DNA from: Streptomyces leeuwenhoekii
GTDB taxonomy: Bacteria; Actinomycetota; Actinomycetes; Streptomycetales; Streptomycetaceae
Direction: 5' to 3'
Length of the DNA stretch: 64,000 nt
Assembly: GCF_001013905.1 (NCBI RefSeq)
Contig: NZ_LN831790.1
Span: 6,462,001-6,526,000, forward strand
Notes under the pieces: model-generated
What the model saw: only the letters and a program-made list of their open reading frames with translations
Databases searched by the model: none
Told to the model about the DNA's origin: nothing
Shown here: positions 9,294 to 21,362 of the stretch, piece after piece
How the letters are laid out: each line of letters opens with the position of its first letter
Numbering within the stretch: the stretch's first letter is position 1
Translations under genes and position numbers: made by a program

Positions 9294-10788
9294 GCACGAG
9301 CGTAGCAGTGTCGGTGAACTGGCGAAACAGCTCCGCAGGGAGCTCGACCGCTACTCGCCGGGTGAGAAGCTGCCGTCCAGCCGGACCCTGGTGGAGCGCT
9401 TCCGGGTGAGCCCGGTGACCGTCTCCCGGGCGCTGGCCCAGCTCGCCGCCGAGGGACTGGTGGTGACCCGCCCGGGCGCCGGGGCCTTCCGCGCCCGGCC
9501 GCACGGACGGGCCGCCCCCGCCGGGGACACCGCCTGGCAGGAGGTCGCCCTCAGCGCCGACACCACCGCCGATCTCGTCCCGCGCTCCGTGGACGCCTCC
9601 GGGGTCCTGGTCTCGCTGGCCGCCCCCTCGCCCGGCGTCATCGAGTTCAACGGGGGCTATCTGCATCCCTCGCTGCAGCCCGAGCGGGCGATGGCCGCGG
9701 CCCTGTCCCGGGCGGGACGGCGGCCCGGCGCCTGGGGCCGGCCGCCCATGGAGGGGCTGCCGGAACTGCGGGAGTGGTTCGCGCGCAGCATCGGCGGGGC
9801 CGTCACCGCCGCGGAGGTCCTGATCACCTCCGGCGGCCAGTCCGCGCTGACCACCGCGCTGCGCGCGCTGGCCCCGCCCGGTGCCCCCGTCCTGGTCGAG
9901 TCGCCCACCTACCCCGGGATGCTGGCCATCGCGCGCGCGGCCGGACTGCGCCCCGTGCCGGTCCCCGTCGACGCGGACGGCGTGAAGCCGGACCTGCTCG
10001 CCGACGCCTTCCGGGCCAGCGGCGCCCGCGTCTTCGTCTGCCAGCCGCTGTTCCAGAACCCCACCGGGGCGGTGCTCGCCCCGCAGCGGCGCGGCGAGGT
10101 GCTGCGCATCGCGCGCGAGGCCGGCGCCTTCGTCGTCGAGGACGACTTCGTACGGCGGCTCGTGCACGAGGACGCCGGGCCGCTGCCGCGTCCGCTCGCC
10201 GCCGACGACGTGGACGGGGTCGTCGTCCACGTCTGCTCGCTGACCAAGGCCACCTCGCCCAGCTTCCGGGTGAGCGCCCTGGCCGCGCGCGGCCCGGTGC
10301 TGGAGCGGCTGCGCGCCATCCAGGTCGTCGACACCTTCTTCGTGCCCCGGCCCCTCCAGGAGGCGGCCCTCGAACTGGTCGGCTCGCCCGCCTGGCCGCG
10401 CCATCTGCGCGCCGTCTCCGCGGCACTGAGGGTTCGCCGGGACGCGATGACGTCCGCGCTGCGGGCGCGGCTGCCCGAACTGGCCCTGCCCCACATCCCC
10501 TCCGGCGGCTACCACCTGTGGCTGCGCCTGCCCGGCGGAACCGGGGGCACCTCCGAGGCTTTCGGGCCGGGGGGAGAGTCCGCTCTGGCGGCGGCGGCCC
10601 TGCGCGCGGGCGTGGCGATCACTCCGGGGCGGCCCTACTTCAGCGCCGAACCCCCGGCCGGCCACCTCCGGCTGAGTTTCGCGGCGGTGGCCGGCACCGG
10701 AGAGATCGCGGAGGGGGTGCGCCGGCTGCGCGCGGCCTGCGACGAGGTGTTCTCCGCACCGGACGGCCGGCCGGCTCCGGGCGCCTGA
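9292..10788 (+). CDS. MocR-type regulator: GntR winged helix fused to PLP aminotransferase-like domain
   Basis: 498 residues. An N-terminal GntR-type winged helix (residues ~5-70: LPSSRTLVERFRVSPVTVSR, GLVVTRPGAGAFRA) is joined to a fold-type I aminotransferase domain (~100-485). The latter has SGGQSALTTALRAL, VESPTYPGM, FQNPTGAVLAPQRR and VHVCSLTKATSPSFRVSAL, where the lysine of SLTK is the expected PLP-binding residue. MocR/PdxR proteins sense PLP or amino-acid derivatives and activate a neighbouring gene. ATG 9292 overlaps the EamA start codon, so transcripts in both directions may be leaderless. Function as a regulator is more likely than as an enzyme. Confidence 0.9.
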   Translation: MHERSSVGELAKQLRRELDRYSPGEKLPSSRTLVERFRVSPVTVSRALAQLAAEGLVVTRPGAGAFRARPHGRAAPAGDTAWQEVALSADTTADLVPRSVDASGVLVSLAAPSPGVIEFNGGYLHPSLQPERAMAAALSRAGRRPGAWGRPPMEGLPELREWFARSIGGAVTAAEVLITSGGQSALTTALRALAPPGAPVLVESPTYPGMLAIARAAGLRPVPVPVDADGVKPDLLADAFRASGARVFVCQPLFQNPTGAVLAPQRRGEVLRIAREAGAFVVEDDFVRRLVHEDAGPLPRPLAADDVDGVVVHVCSLTKATSPSFRVSALAARGPVLERLRAIQVVDTFFVPRPLQEAALELVGSPAWPRHLRAVSAALRVRRDAMTSALRARLPELALPHIPSGGYHLWLRLPGGTGGTSEAFGPGGESALAAAALRAGVAITPGRPYFSAEPPAGHLRLSFAAVAGTGEIAEGVRRLRAACDEVFSAPDGRPAPGA

Positions 10789-10819
10789 GCCGCGGGGATC
10801 CGGCCGGGGCCCGGCCGGT

Positions 10820-11290
10820 TCACGGCCCCGGTGTCCGCGTGACGGGCGGGCCGGCCCGTTCGTAGTCCGTGGTGAGCAGCAGGTCCTTGGCCGGGCCGCC
10901 CACGCGCCACACCGTCCGCCAGTGGTCCGCGTCGCGGACGGTGAACTCCCCGCGATACAGGTCGGCCGCGCACGGGTGCTCCGCGACATGGTGCCCGGTG
11001 GCCAGGTCCAGGCCGTGGAAGGGGCGGCCGTCCGCGAAGCGCACGTCGGCCGTGCCCGGTGCGTCCCCCGGCAGGAAGCGCAGCGTCCGCTCGGCCGGGC
11101 GGGCCGTGCCCCGCCAGGTGAAGGTGCCGCTCTCACGGCTGAGCAGACCGCCCCGGGCCAGTGGGGAGAACACGGTGACGCCCTCGAAGCGGCCCTCGTC
11201 GCCGCCGGTGAGATCCCGCACCGACCGTGTCGCGTGCCACCGCCCCGCGAGGTACGCCAGTACGTCCGGCACCGGCCAGAACTCGCCCAT
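10820..11290 (-). CDS. DUF6314 family protein
   Basis: 156 residues starting MGEFWPVPDVLAYLAGRWHA. Motifs SGTFTWRG, PFHGLDLATG and DADHWRTVWRVGGPAKDLLL fit the small beta-rich DUF6314 family found in Streptomyces (a lipocalin-like barrel is plausible). Function unknown. ATG 11290 is preferred to an earlier in-frame ATG because GGAGCGG precedes it. It converges with the MocR gene and diverges from the GH51 gene. Confidence 0.78.
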   Translation of the reverse strand: MGEFWPVPDVLAYLAGRWHATRSVRDLTGGDEGRFEGVTVFSPLARGGLLSRESGTFTWRGTARPAERTLRFLPGDAPGTADVRFADGRPFHGLDLATGHHVAEHPCAADLYRGEFTVRDADHWRTVWRVGGPAKDLLLTTDYERAGPPVTRTPGP

Positions 11291-11401
11291 CCCGCTCCGC
11301 TCCCTCGGACCTGTCCGCGCCCGCGGGCACATCCTGTCGTGCCCGACCCATTGACGCCCCCGCGCCCCCTCCCTATCTTGCCGTTCGAAGTGCTGACCAG
11401 C

Positions 11402-11417
11402 GTTTGATATATCGAAC
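11402..11417. promoter_or_regulatory. Operator-like palindrome upstream of the GH51 gene
   Basis: GTTTGATA-TATCGAAC is an 8+8 inverted repeat with one mismatched pair. It is AT-rich in GC-rich surroundings and lies 31 bases before the GH51 start. It is a plausible repressor site for sugar-induced expression; the regulator is not in this window. Confidence 0.4.
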
Positions 11418-11447
11418 AACAACTCCCTCTAGAGCCGCGGAGTACCC

Positions 11448-13922
11448 ATGTCACGCACCCGCTGGAGACTCGGTCTCAGCGCCACCGCCCTCCTGACGGC
11501 CACAGCCGTGCTGCCCGCCCCCGCGCACGCCGAGGACGTCACCGACTACACGATCACCGTCGACCCCGCCGCCCAGGGCGCGGCGATCGACGACACGATG
11601 TACGGCGTCTTCTTCGAGGACATCAACCGGGCCGCCGACGGCGGCCTGTACGCCGAGCTCGTGCAGAACCGGTCCTTCGAGTACTCCACCGCCGACAACG
11701 CGTCCTACACCCCGCTGACGTCCTGGTCCGTCACCGGCGCGGCCGAGGCCGTGAACGACTCCGGCCGCCTCAACGAGCGCAACCGGACCTACCTCTCGCT
11801 CGGAGCCGGCTCCTCCGTCACCAACGCGGGCTACAACACCGGCATCCGCGTCGAGCAGGGCAAGAAGTACGACTTCTCGGTGTGGGCCCGCGCCGAGGGC
11901 GGCACCACCCTCACCGTCACGCTGAAGGACGCCGCGGGCACGCTCGCCACCGCCCGGCAGATCGCCGTGAAGGGCGGCTGGGCCCGGTACCGGGCCACCT
12001 TCACCGCCACCCGCACCAGCAACCGCGGCCGCCTCGCCGTCGCCGCCACGAACGCGGCGGCCCTCGACATGGTCTCGCTCTTCCCGCGCGACACCTACAA
12101 GAACCAGCCGAACGGCCTGCGCAAGGACCTCGCCGAGAAGATCGAGGCCCTGCGCCCGGGCTTCCTCCGCTTCCCCGGCGGATGCCTGGTCAACACCGGC
12201 TCCATGGAGGACTACAGCGAGGCGTCCGGCTGGCAGCGCGAGCGCAGCTACCAGTGGAAGGACACCATCGGCCCCGTCGAACAGCGCGCCACGAACGCCA
12301 ACTTCTGGGGCTACAACCAGAGTTACGGACTCGGCTACTACGAGTACTTCCGCTTCGCGGAGGACATCGGCGCGATGCCGCTGCCCGTCGTCCCCGCCCT
12401 GGTGACCGGCTGCGGCCAGAACAAGGCCACCGACGACGAGGCGCTGCTGAAGCGGCACATCCAGGACACCCTCGACCTCATCGAGTTCGCCAACGGCCCG
12501 GCGACCTCGACCTGGGGCAAGGTCCGCGCACGGATGGGCCACCCGAGGCCCTTCCGCCTCACCCACATCGGCGTCGGCAACGAGGAGAACCTCCCGCACG
12601 AGTTCTACGCCCGCTTCCAGAAGTTCCGGGCCGCCATCGAGGCGAAGTACCCGGAGATCACCGTCGTCTCCAACTCCGGCCCGGACGACTCGGGCACGAC
12701 CTTCGAGACCGCCTGGAAGCTCAACCGCGAGGGCGGCGTCGACATGGTCGACGAGCACTACTACAACAGCCCCCAGTGGTTCCTCCAGAACAACGACCGC
12801 TACGACTCCTACGACCGCAACGGCCCCAAGGTCTTCCTCGGCGAGTACGCCTCCCAGGGCAACGCCTGGAAGAACGCCCTCGCGGAGGCCGCGTACATGA
12901 CCGGCCTGGAGCGCAACGCGGACGTCGTCAAGCTCGCCTCCTACGCCCCGCTGCTCGCCAACGAGGACTACGTCCAGTGGCGGCCGGACATGATCTGGTT
13001 CAACAACCGCGCCTCCTGGGGCTCGGCCAACTACGAGGTCCAGAAGCTCTTCATGAACAACGTCGGCGACCGGGTGGTGCCCTCCAGGGCGACCGGCACG
13101 CCGAGCGTCAGCGGCCCCATCACCGGCGCCATCGGCCTGTCGACGTGGGCGACCAGCGCCGCGTACGACGACGTGAAGGTCACCGCCGCGGACGGCTCCA
13201 CGCTGCTGAGCGACGACTTCTCCGACGGCGCCGCGCGGTGGAAGCAGGTCGGCGGCGGGAGCTGGAGCGTCCAGGACGGGCAGTACGTCCAGACGGACGC
13301 CGCCGCCGAGAACACCCTGGTCACCGCCGGCGACCCGGCCTGGAAGGACTACGACCTGCATGTCAAGGCCACCAAGAAGTCCGGCAAGGAGGGCTTCCTG
13401 GTCGCCTTCGGGGTCAAGGACACCGGCAACTACTACTGGTGGAACCTGGGCGGCTGGAACAACACCCAGTCCGCCGTCGAGCAGGCGTCGGACGGCGGCA
13501 AGTCCACAGTGATCTCCAAGGCCGGGTCGATCGAGACCGGCCGCGCCTACGACATCGACATCAAGGTGCGGGGCCGCCAGGTCACCCTCTACCTCGACGG
13601 ACAGGAGTGGGGCCGCTTCACCGACGACAAGCCCGCCGAGCCGTTCCGCCAGGTCGTCACCAGGGACGCCCGGACCGGTGAGCTGATCGTCAAGGTCGTC
13701 AACGCCCAGGACACGGCGGCCCGTACGGCGATCGACCTGGGAGGCGCCGAAGTCGCCTCCCGCGCCCGCGTCACCACGCTGGCCGCCGACCAGGACGCGG
13801 TCAACACCGAGACGGACACCCCGGTCACCCCGGTGAGCTCGACCTTCTCCGGTGTCGCGGACACCTTCACGTACACCTTCCCGGCGAACTCGGTCACCTT
13901 CCTGCGGATCCCGCGGCGCTAG
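11448..13922 (+). CDS. Secreted alpha-L-arabinofuranosidase, GH51, with C-terminal accessory domain
   Basis: 824 residues. A Sec signal peptide (residues 1-28, ending AHAED) is followed by a carbohydrate-binding-like region (~85-210) inserted after the first barrel strand. The GH51 TIM barrel follows, with the acid/base Glu at about 379 (GVGNEENLPHEF) and the nucleophile at about 466 (VFLGEYAS). Residues ~560-720 form a LamG-like/DUF1080-type beta-sandwich inside the C-terminal half, and the end is the usual arabinofuranosidase C-terminal beta domain. It would release arabinose from arabinoxylan or arabinan outside the cell. An intact catalytic pair makes activity likely. It converges on the GH26 gene. 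Confidence 0.92.
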   Translation: MSRTRWRLGLSATALLTATAVLPAPAHAEDVTDYTITVDPAAQGAAIDDTMYGVFFEDINRAADGGLYAELVQNRSFEYSTADNASYTPLTSWSVTGAAEAVNDSGRLNERNRTYLSLGAGSSVTNAGYNTGIRVEQGKKYDFSVWARAEGGTTLTVTLKDAAGTLATARQIAVKGGWARYRATFTATRTSNRGRLAVAATNAAALDMVSLFPRDTYKNQPNGLRKDLAEKIEALRPGFLRFPGGCLVNTGSMEDYSEASGWQRERSYQWKDTIGPVEQRATNANFWGYNQSYGLGYYEYFRFAEDIGAMPLPVVPALVTGCGQNKATDDEALLKRHIQDTLDLIEFANGPATSTWGKVRARMGHPRPFRLTHIGVGNEENLPHEFYARFQKFRAAIEAKYPEITVVSNSGPDDSGTTFETAWKLNREGGVDMVDEHYYNSPQWFLQNNDRYDSYDRNGPKVFLGEYASQGNAWKNALAEAAYMTGLERNADVVKLASYAPLLANEDYVQWRPDMIWFNNRASWGSANYEVQKLFMNNVGDRVVPSRATGTPSVSGPITGAIGLSTWATSAAYDDVKVTAADGSTLLSDDFSDGAARWKQVGGGSWSVQDGQYVQTDAAAENTLVTAGDPAWKDYDLHVKATKKSGKEGFLVAFGVKDTGNYYWWNLGGWNNTQSAVEQASDGGKSTVISKAGSIETGRAYDIDIKVRGRQVTLYLDGQEWGRFTDDKPAEPFRQVVTRDARTGELIVKVVNAQDTAARTAIDLGGAEVASRARVTTLAADQDAVNTETDTPVTPVSSTFSGVADTFTYTFPANSVTFLRIPRR

Positions 13923-14001
13923 GGTCCGTCGTCCGGACCAGGCCGGACCGGACCGGGCCGGACGCCGGCCTCCCGTCCACCTCGCCCTCCGGACGGACGC
14001 C

Positions 14002-14041
14002 CCGCCCGCGACGGCCCCGCCACCGGGGCCGTCGCGGGCGG
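14002..14041. terminator. Bidirectional terminator between GH51 and GH26 genes
   Basis: A 17-bp perfect stem (14002-14018 with 14025-14041) with a 6-base loop lies between the two converging stop codons. Confidence 0.85.
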
Positions 14042-14047
14042 CGGCGG

Positions 14048-16063
14048 TCACTCGGCCCTGATGTCGTCCACGTACACGACACCCTTGGCCGGGGCGCCGC
14101 TGCCGTGGCCGAGGTACAGGTTGAACGTCGCCACCTCGGCGAGGTGGGCCGCGTCGAGCACTTCCCCGGCGTGCGCGGTGTCCCAGGGAGCGGGCCTGAA
14201 CTCGCTGAACGGCGCCCTTATCTCCCGTCCGCCGGTGTCGGACAGCGCGATCCCGTACTCGAAGTAGGCGCCGCGGGACACGATCTGGAGCGTCGCGCCG
14301 TTCGCCGAACCGTCCCCCCGCAGCCACAGCACCAGCGACGAGAAGGCGGTCCAGTCCGCGTCGACCGTCTTGCCGATGCCGGTGTACCCGGCGCTGCCGA
14401 AGTCGTACGCGTAGGCCAGTCCGTACGAGCCCGAGGCCTTGTGGTCGGCCGACAGGGTCGTGGTGTTGGCGTTGACGTGGCTGTAGGCCTCGCTGAGGGT
14501 GGCGTCGTCCCCGGCGTACCCCTCGAAGTCGTCGATCCATCCGGCGGGCAGCGGCGCGACCTCGCCGAGGAGGACCAGGGCCGAGTCGGTGAGGATCTCG
14601 CCGCCCACCCGGGCCTCCACCGACAGGGTCACCGACCGGTTGTCCAGCCAGGCCGGGTCGATCGGCCAGTCACCGGAGTGGAAGCCGTCCGCGTCGAGGC
14701 GGAGCCGCCGGGCGCGCCGGCCGTCCACCGAGAAGGTGACCCGGCTCGCCGCCGCGTGCGTCACCCGCACCCGGACGGTGGTTTCCGGGCTGGTCAGGCG
14801 CTGCCGGTCCGTGGGGGTCACCAGGTGCATGAACGGGGCGTTCCGTACGGCGGTGGTGCGCGCGGCGTACACGCCTCGCAGGTCACCGGCGAACACGGTG
14901 TAGGGGTCCTGGGCGTACCGGACGAAGTCCGCGTGCAGGGCGTGGCCGGGTATCGGCACATAGGCCCGGTTGCCGCCCCCGAAGTTGGCCCAGGTCTGCA
15001 TGTAGGTCACCCGGCGCGCCAGCGGGTCCGCCTCGATGGCGCCGAGCAGCTTCGTGAACCACCGGGGGTTGCGGCCCTCCTCCCCGCTCTCGCCGAACTC
15101 GGTGTAGGCCGGGACCTTGCCCTTCTCCTCGGCCAGCCGGACCACCATCCCCAGGTCCCTCACCAGGCTCTCCAGCCAGGCGTCGGAGCCGGCGGAGCTG
15201 TCGTAGGCGTCGTAGCCGAGGACGTCGACGTAACCGTCGCCCGGGTAGGTCTTGAGGTAGCCCGCCGGGTCGCCGCCGAAGCTGGAGTTGGGCGAGTACG
15301 CGTAGAGCAGGTTGCGGACGCCCTTGGTGTCCCGCAGGTACTCGACCGTGTAGCGGAAGATCTCGATGTACTCCGCCGAGGTGGTGTGGCCGGCGCCCCA
15401 CCAGAACCAGCCGCCGTTGTTCTCGTGGAAGGGCCGGAAGATCACCGGGATCAGGGTGCCGTCCGGCCGCCGTGCGCCCTGGACCGCCTTCGCGACGCGG
15501 TCCAGGAAGGCGTTGAACCGCGCGTGCCGCGCCCCTCCGGGGAGGATCTGGCCGACGACCCGGCCCGATGTGTCGTAGAAGTTCTCGCCGGTGACGAAGT
15601 TCGGCATGTGCGCACTGAGCGTGTTGATCCCACCGCAGGCGTCCGCCTGCCGGATGCACCGGGAGAGCGCCGCGATGTTCTCGGCCTCGGTCGCGTCCTC
15701 GGCGCCGGGGCGCTCGTCACCGTCGAGGATCAGCGTGTCCCAGCCGAACAGCGCGGGGTGGTCGCCCACCGCCGCCTTGGTGTCGGACTTCTCGCCGTCC
15801 TGCGTGGTGAAGGTGAATCCGTAGGACAGGGCGTGCTGGTGGCCGAAGAGGATGCCGTCGCCCTGCTGCCGCATCAGGTACGCGAACAGGGCGCGCGTGG
15901 CGCTCGTCGCCTTGTCGTCGGCGATCCGGACGGGCGTCGGCGCGCCGGCCGGTACCGCGGTGGGGGCCGCCGCCGAGGCCGTGGGCACCCCGGGGCCCGC
16001 CGCCAGGGCGGCCGTGGCACCGAGGAGGACGAACGAACGGCGGTTCACGACAGGGTGGTGCAT
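14048..16063 (-). CDS. Secreted beta-mannanase/mannosidase, GH26, with C-terminal binding domain
   Basis: 671 residues with a twin-arginine signal (NRRSFVLLGATAALAAG). The GH26 barrel spans about 50-400. Its acid/base Glu is near 213 (FRPFHENNGGWFWWG) and its nucleophile Glu near 321 (AYTEFGESG). Upstream motifs GILFGHQHALSYG and FGWDTL are also family hallmarks. Residues ~415-500 look like an Ig-like linker domain, and ~515-671 (DDFEGYAGDDATLSEAYSHV, ending KGVVYVDDIRAE) like a mannan-binding jelly-roll module. It would cut beta-1,4-mannan outside the cell. A perfect LacI-type palindrome lies 159 bases upstream. Confidence 0.9.
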   Translation of the reverse strand: MHHPVVNRRSFVLLGATAALAAGPGVPTASAAAPTAVPAGAPTPVRIADDKATSATRALFAYLMRQQGDGILFGHQHALSYGFTFTTQDGEKSDTKAAVGDHPALFGWDTLILDGDERPGAEDATEAENIAALSRCIRQADACGGINTLSAHMPNFVTGENFYDTSGRVVGQILPGGARHARFNAFLDRVAKAVQGARRPDGTLIPVIFRPFHENNGGWFWWGAGHTTSAEYIEIFRYTVEYLRDTKGVRNLLYAYSPNSSFGGDPAGYLKTYPGDGYVDVLGYDAYDSSAGSDAWLESLVRDLGMVVRLAEEKGKVPAYTEFGESGEEGRNPRWFTKLLGAIEADPLARRVTYMQTWANFGGGNRAYVPIPGHALHADFVRYAQDPYTVFAGDLRGVYAARTTAVRNAPFMHLVTPTDRQRLTSPETTVRVRVTHAAASRVTFSVDGRRARRLRLDADGFHSGDWPIDPAWLDNRSVTLSVEARVGGEILTDSALVLLGEVAPLPAGWIDDFEGYAGDDATLSEAYSHVNANTTTLSADHKASGSYGLAYAYDFGSAGYTGIGKTVDADWTAFSSLVLWLRGDGSANGATLQIVSRGAYFEYGIALSDTGGREIRAPFSEFRPAPWDTAHAGEVLDAAHLAEVATFNLYLGHGSGAPAKGVVYVDDIRAE

Positions 16064-16221
16064 GGCTGCCTCCTTGGACGTGGCCGGCTCTCACGATGAG
16101 GGGGTCTCGCCGCGGACCGGGCCGGGACGCGGACCCCGCGCCGACGATCCGCTCCTCGGCCTCCCGGGGCGGGCCCGACCCTGCGGCCTGTGCGGTCGCG
16201 GTGCCGACTGTGCCGGATGCC

Positions 16222-16233
16222 GACAACGTTGTC
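16222..16233. promoter_or_regulatory. LacI-type operator upstream of the GH26 gene
   Basis: GACAACGTTGTC is a perfect 12-base palindrome with the central CG typical of LacI-family sites, between the divergent GH26 and argC genes. From memory, a sequence of this kind is the reported site of the Streptomyces mannan regulator ManR. A second palindrome, AACCGGTT, lies at 16256-16263. Confidence 0.65.
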
Positions 16234-16269
16234 TACGCCGGTGCGGCGGTTAAGCAACCGGTTTAGTGA

Positions 16270-18562
<2,293 letters not shown>

Positions 18563-18566
<4 letters not shown>

Positions 18567-19477
18567 GCAACGGAACGACGCGCAAACACACCGCGCTGCC
18601 CAAGGCCCGCATCCTCGTCGAGGCGCTGCCCTGGCTGACCCGGCACCACGGCAAGACCGTGGTCATCAAGTTCGGCGGCAACGCCATGGTGGACGAGGAA
18701 CTGAAGGCCGCCTTCGCCCAGGACGTCGTCTTCCTGCACCACGCCGGTCTCAAGCCGGTCGTCGTGCACGGCGGCGGCCCCCAGATCAGCGCCGCCCTCG
18801 ACCGGCACGGCATCGTCAGCGAGTTCAAGGCGGGGCTGCGCGTCACCACCGAGGACGCCATGGACGTCGTACGGATGGTGCTGGCCGGGCAGGTGCAGCG
18901 CGAGCTGGTCGGGCTGCTCAACCAGCACGGCCCGCTCGCCGTCGGCCTCACCGGCGAGGACGCCCACACGATCACCGCGACCAAGCACCAGCCCCGGATC
19001 GACGGCGAGCCGGTCGACATCGGGCGGGTCGGCGAGATCACCGCCATCGACACCGGCGCCATCGAGGCCCTGCTCGCCGACGGCCGCATCCCGGTCGTCT
19101 CCTCGATCGCCCGCTCCCAGGACGATGGACATGTCTACAACGTCAATGCTGATACGGCGGCTGCGGCACTCGCTGCGGCACTGGGCGCCGAGACCCTCAT
19201 GGTCCTCACCGATGTCGAGGGACTCTACGAGGACTGGCCGCACTCCGACGAGGTGATCAGCCGGCTCACCGCCTCCGAGCTGGAGAAGCTCCTGCCGGAG
19301 CTGTCGTCGGGCATGGTGCCGAAGATGGAGGGCTGCCTGCACGCCGTACGCAACGGCGTGCACACCGCCCGGGTCATCGACGGCCGGGTCCAGCACTCGA
19401 TCCTGCTGGAGATCTTCACCGACGAGGGAATCGGCACGATGGTCGTGCCCGACGAGAGCGATCAGGGGGAGTCGTGA
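18563..19477 (+). CDS. argB: Acetylglutamate kinase
   Basis: 304 residues of the amino-acid kinase fold: [10 protein letters not shown] (phosphate loop), [11 protein letters not shown] (substrate binding) and [18 protein letters not shown] (nucleotide site). It phosphorylates N-acetylglutamate. The ~25-residue N-terminal extension before the kinase core is typical of arginine-feedback-inhibited, hexameric forms, so allosteric control by arginine is likely. The start ATG overlaps the argJ stop (ATGA), and its stop overlaps the argD GTG. Confidence 0.96.
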
Positions 19478-20670
19478 GCAACCAGGAACTGACCGCGCGG
19501 TGGCAGAGCGCGCTCATGAACAACTACGGCACCCCGCGGCTGCCCCTCGTCCGCGGCGAGGGCGTGAAGCTGTGGGACGCCGACGGCAAGGAGTACCTCG
19601 ACTTCGTCGGCGGCATCGCGGTCAACGCCCTGGGCCACGCCCACCCGGCCGTCGTGGAGGCGGTCAGTACGCAGATCGCCTCCCTCGGCCACGTCTCCAA
19701 CCTCTTCGTCGCCGAACCGCCCGTCGCCCTCGCCGAACGGCTGCTCCAGCTCTTCGGCCGCGACGGCAAGGTGTTCTTCTGCAACTCCGGCGCCGAGGCC
19801 AACGAAGGCGCCTTCAAGATCGGCCGGCTGACCGGGCGGCCCCACATGGTCGCCACCCACGGCGGCTTCCACGGCCGCACCATGGGCGCCCTCGCGCTGA
19901 CCGGCCAGCCCGCCAAGCAGGAGCCGTTCCTGCCGCTGCCCGGCGACGTCACCCACGTGCCCTACGGCGACCCGCAGGCGCTGGCCGCCGCGGTCACCGA
20001 GGAGACGGCCCTGGTCGTCATCGAACCCGTCCAGGGGGAGAACGGCGTCGTCGTCCCGCCCCCCGGCTATCTGAAGGCGGCCCGCGCCATCACCGCCGCC
20101 AGCGGATCGCTGCTGGTCCTGGACGAGGTGCAGACCGGCATCGGGCGGACCGGGACCTGGTTCGAGTACCAGGCCCACGACGGCGTCCTGCCCGATGTCG
20201 TGACCCTCGCCAAGGGCCTGGGCGGCGGACTCCCGATCGGTGCCACCGTCGCCTTCGGCCGCGCCGCCGACCTGCTCGCGCCCGGACAGCACGGCACCAC
20301 CTTCGGCGGCAACCCGGTCGCCTGCGCCGCCGGGCTCGCCGTCCTCGACACCATCGCCGAGGAAGGGCTGCTGGAGAACGTCAAGCGGCAGGGCGAGAAG
20401 CTGCGCGGCGCGATCGAGGCACTGGGCCACCCGCTGGTCGCCCACGTCCGGGGCGCGGGCCTGCTCCTGGGTATCGTGCTCACCGAGCCGCTCGCACCGC
20501 AGGTGCAGCAGGCGGCCCAGGACGCCGGAATCCTCGTGAACGCGCCCGCACCCGATGTCGTACGGCTCATGCCGGCGCTGACCCTCGGCGACGATGCGGT
20601 GGACGCCTTCCTCGGGGCGCTCCCCGGCATCCTGGACGAAGCCCACGGGGACGGACGATCCGGAGAATGA
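19474..20670 (+). CDS. argD: Acetylornithine aminotransferase
   Basis: 398 residues, class-III PLP aminotransferase. Visible are the [17 protein letters not shown] motif, [15 protein letters not shown] (cofactor Asp) and [16 protein letters not shown] with the PLP lysine at about 247. It converts N-acetylglutamate semialdehyde to N-acetylornithine. GTG start with AGGGGGAG upstream, overlapping the argB stop. argR follows after 7 bases. Confidence 0.96.
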   Translation: MSNQELTARWQSALMNNYGTPRLPLVRGEGVKLWDADGKEYLDFVGGIAVNALGHAHPAVVEAVSTQIASLGHVSNLFVAEPPVALAERLLQLFGRDGKVFFCNSGAEANEGAFKIGRLTGRPHMVATHGGFHGRTMGALALTGQPAKQEPFLPLPGDVTHVPYGDPQALAAAVTEETALVVIEPVQGENGVVVPPPGYLKAARAITAASGSLLVLDEVQTGIGRTGTWFEYQAHDGVLPDVVTLAKGLGGGLPIGATVAFGRAADLLAPGQHGTTFGGNPVACAAGLAVLDTIAEEGLLENVKRQGEKLRGAIEALGHPLVAHVRGAGLLLGIVLTEPLAPQVQQAAQDAGILVNAPAPDVVRLMPALTLGDDAVDAFLGALPGILDEAHGDGRSGE

Positions 20671-20677
20671 GACGACG

Positions 20678-21217
20678 ATGAGCCAGGCGCAGGACCACGG
20701 ACAGCACCCCGGGCCTGCCGTGCCGCAGACCCGCACCGCACGCCACCGCCGGATCGTGGACATCCTCAACCGGCAACCGGTGCGCTCGCAGAGCCAGTTG
20801 GCGAAGCTGCTCGCCGACGACGGGCTGAGCGTCACGCAGGCCACGCTCTCCCGGGACCTGGACGAGCTGAACGCGGTCAAGATCCGCAACACCGACGGCG
20901 ACCTCATCTACGCGGTACCGAGCGAGGGCGGCTTCCGCACCCCGCGCGCGCCGCTGGGGGGATCCGCCAAGGAGGAGCGGATGCGGCGGCTCTCCCAGGA
21001 GCTGCTGATCTCCGCGGAGGCGTCCGCCAACCTCGTGGTCCTGCGGACCCCGCCGGGGGCGGCGCAGTTCCTGGCCTCGGCCATCGACCAGGCCGAGCTG
21101 CACGACATCCTCGGGACCATCGCCGGTGACGACACCCTGCTGCTGATCAGCCGGAACCCGGACGGTGGCCAGGCACTGGCGGACCACCTGCTGCGGCTGG
21201 CGCAGAACGGGGGCTGA
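20678..21217 (+). CDS. argR: Arginine repressor ArgR
   Basis: 179 residues. The N-terminal winged helix (~20-90; [20 protein letters not shown]) precedes the C-terminal oligomerisation domain with the arginine-binding motif [14 protein letters not shown]. It binds ARG boxes as a hexamer when arginine is abundant; boxes are visible before argC and argG. Being last in the argC operon, it is probably autoregulated. A glycine/proline-containing linker (~90-105) is slightly longer than in E. coli ArgR. Confidence 0.96.
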   Translation: MSQAQDHGQHPGPAVPQTRTARHRRIVDILNRQPVRSQSQLAKLLADDGLSVTQATLSRDLDELNAVKIRNTDGDLIYAVPSEGGFRTPRAPLGGSAKEERMRRLSQELLISAEASANLVVLRTPPGAAQFLASAIDQAELHDILGTIAGDDTLLLISRNPDGGQALADHLLRLAQNGG

Positions 21218-21227
21218 GCGGTCCCGT

Positions 21228-21257
21228 CGGCCCCGCCCCGCGACACGGGCGGGGCCG
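21228..21257. terminator. Terminator after argR
   Basis: An 11-bp perfect stem (CGGCCCCGCCC) with an 8-base loop, 10 bases after the argR stop and before the converging transpeptidase gene. Confidence 0.75.
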
Positions 21258-21362
21258 CGGCCCGTCACCCGGCGGAGGCGCACCCGCCGACCGGGACCAC
21301 GGAGGCGACCGTGGGCAGCGGCAGGACCGTCCGCCCGCCGGGCGGTGCGCCGGGCCGTGCCG

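Noticed and set aside
11451..14540. Very long open frame on the minus strand opposite the GH51 gene
   Set aside because: It is a mirror of GC-rich coding DNA: Gly/Val/Arg/Asp-rich product, no domain, no ribosome site; the plus-strand GH51 with intact catalytic residues explains the DNA.
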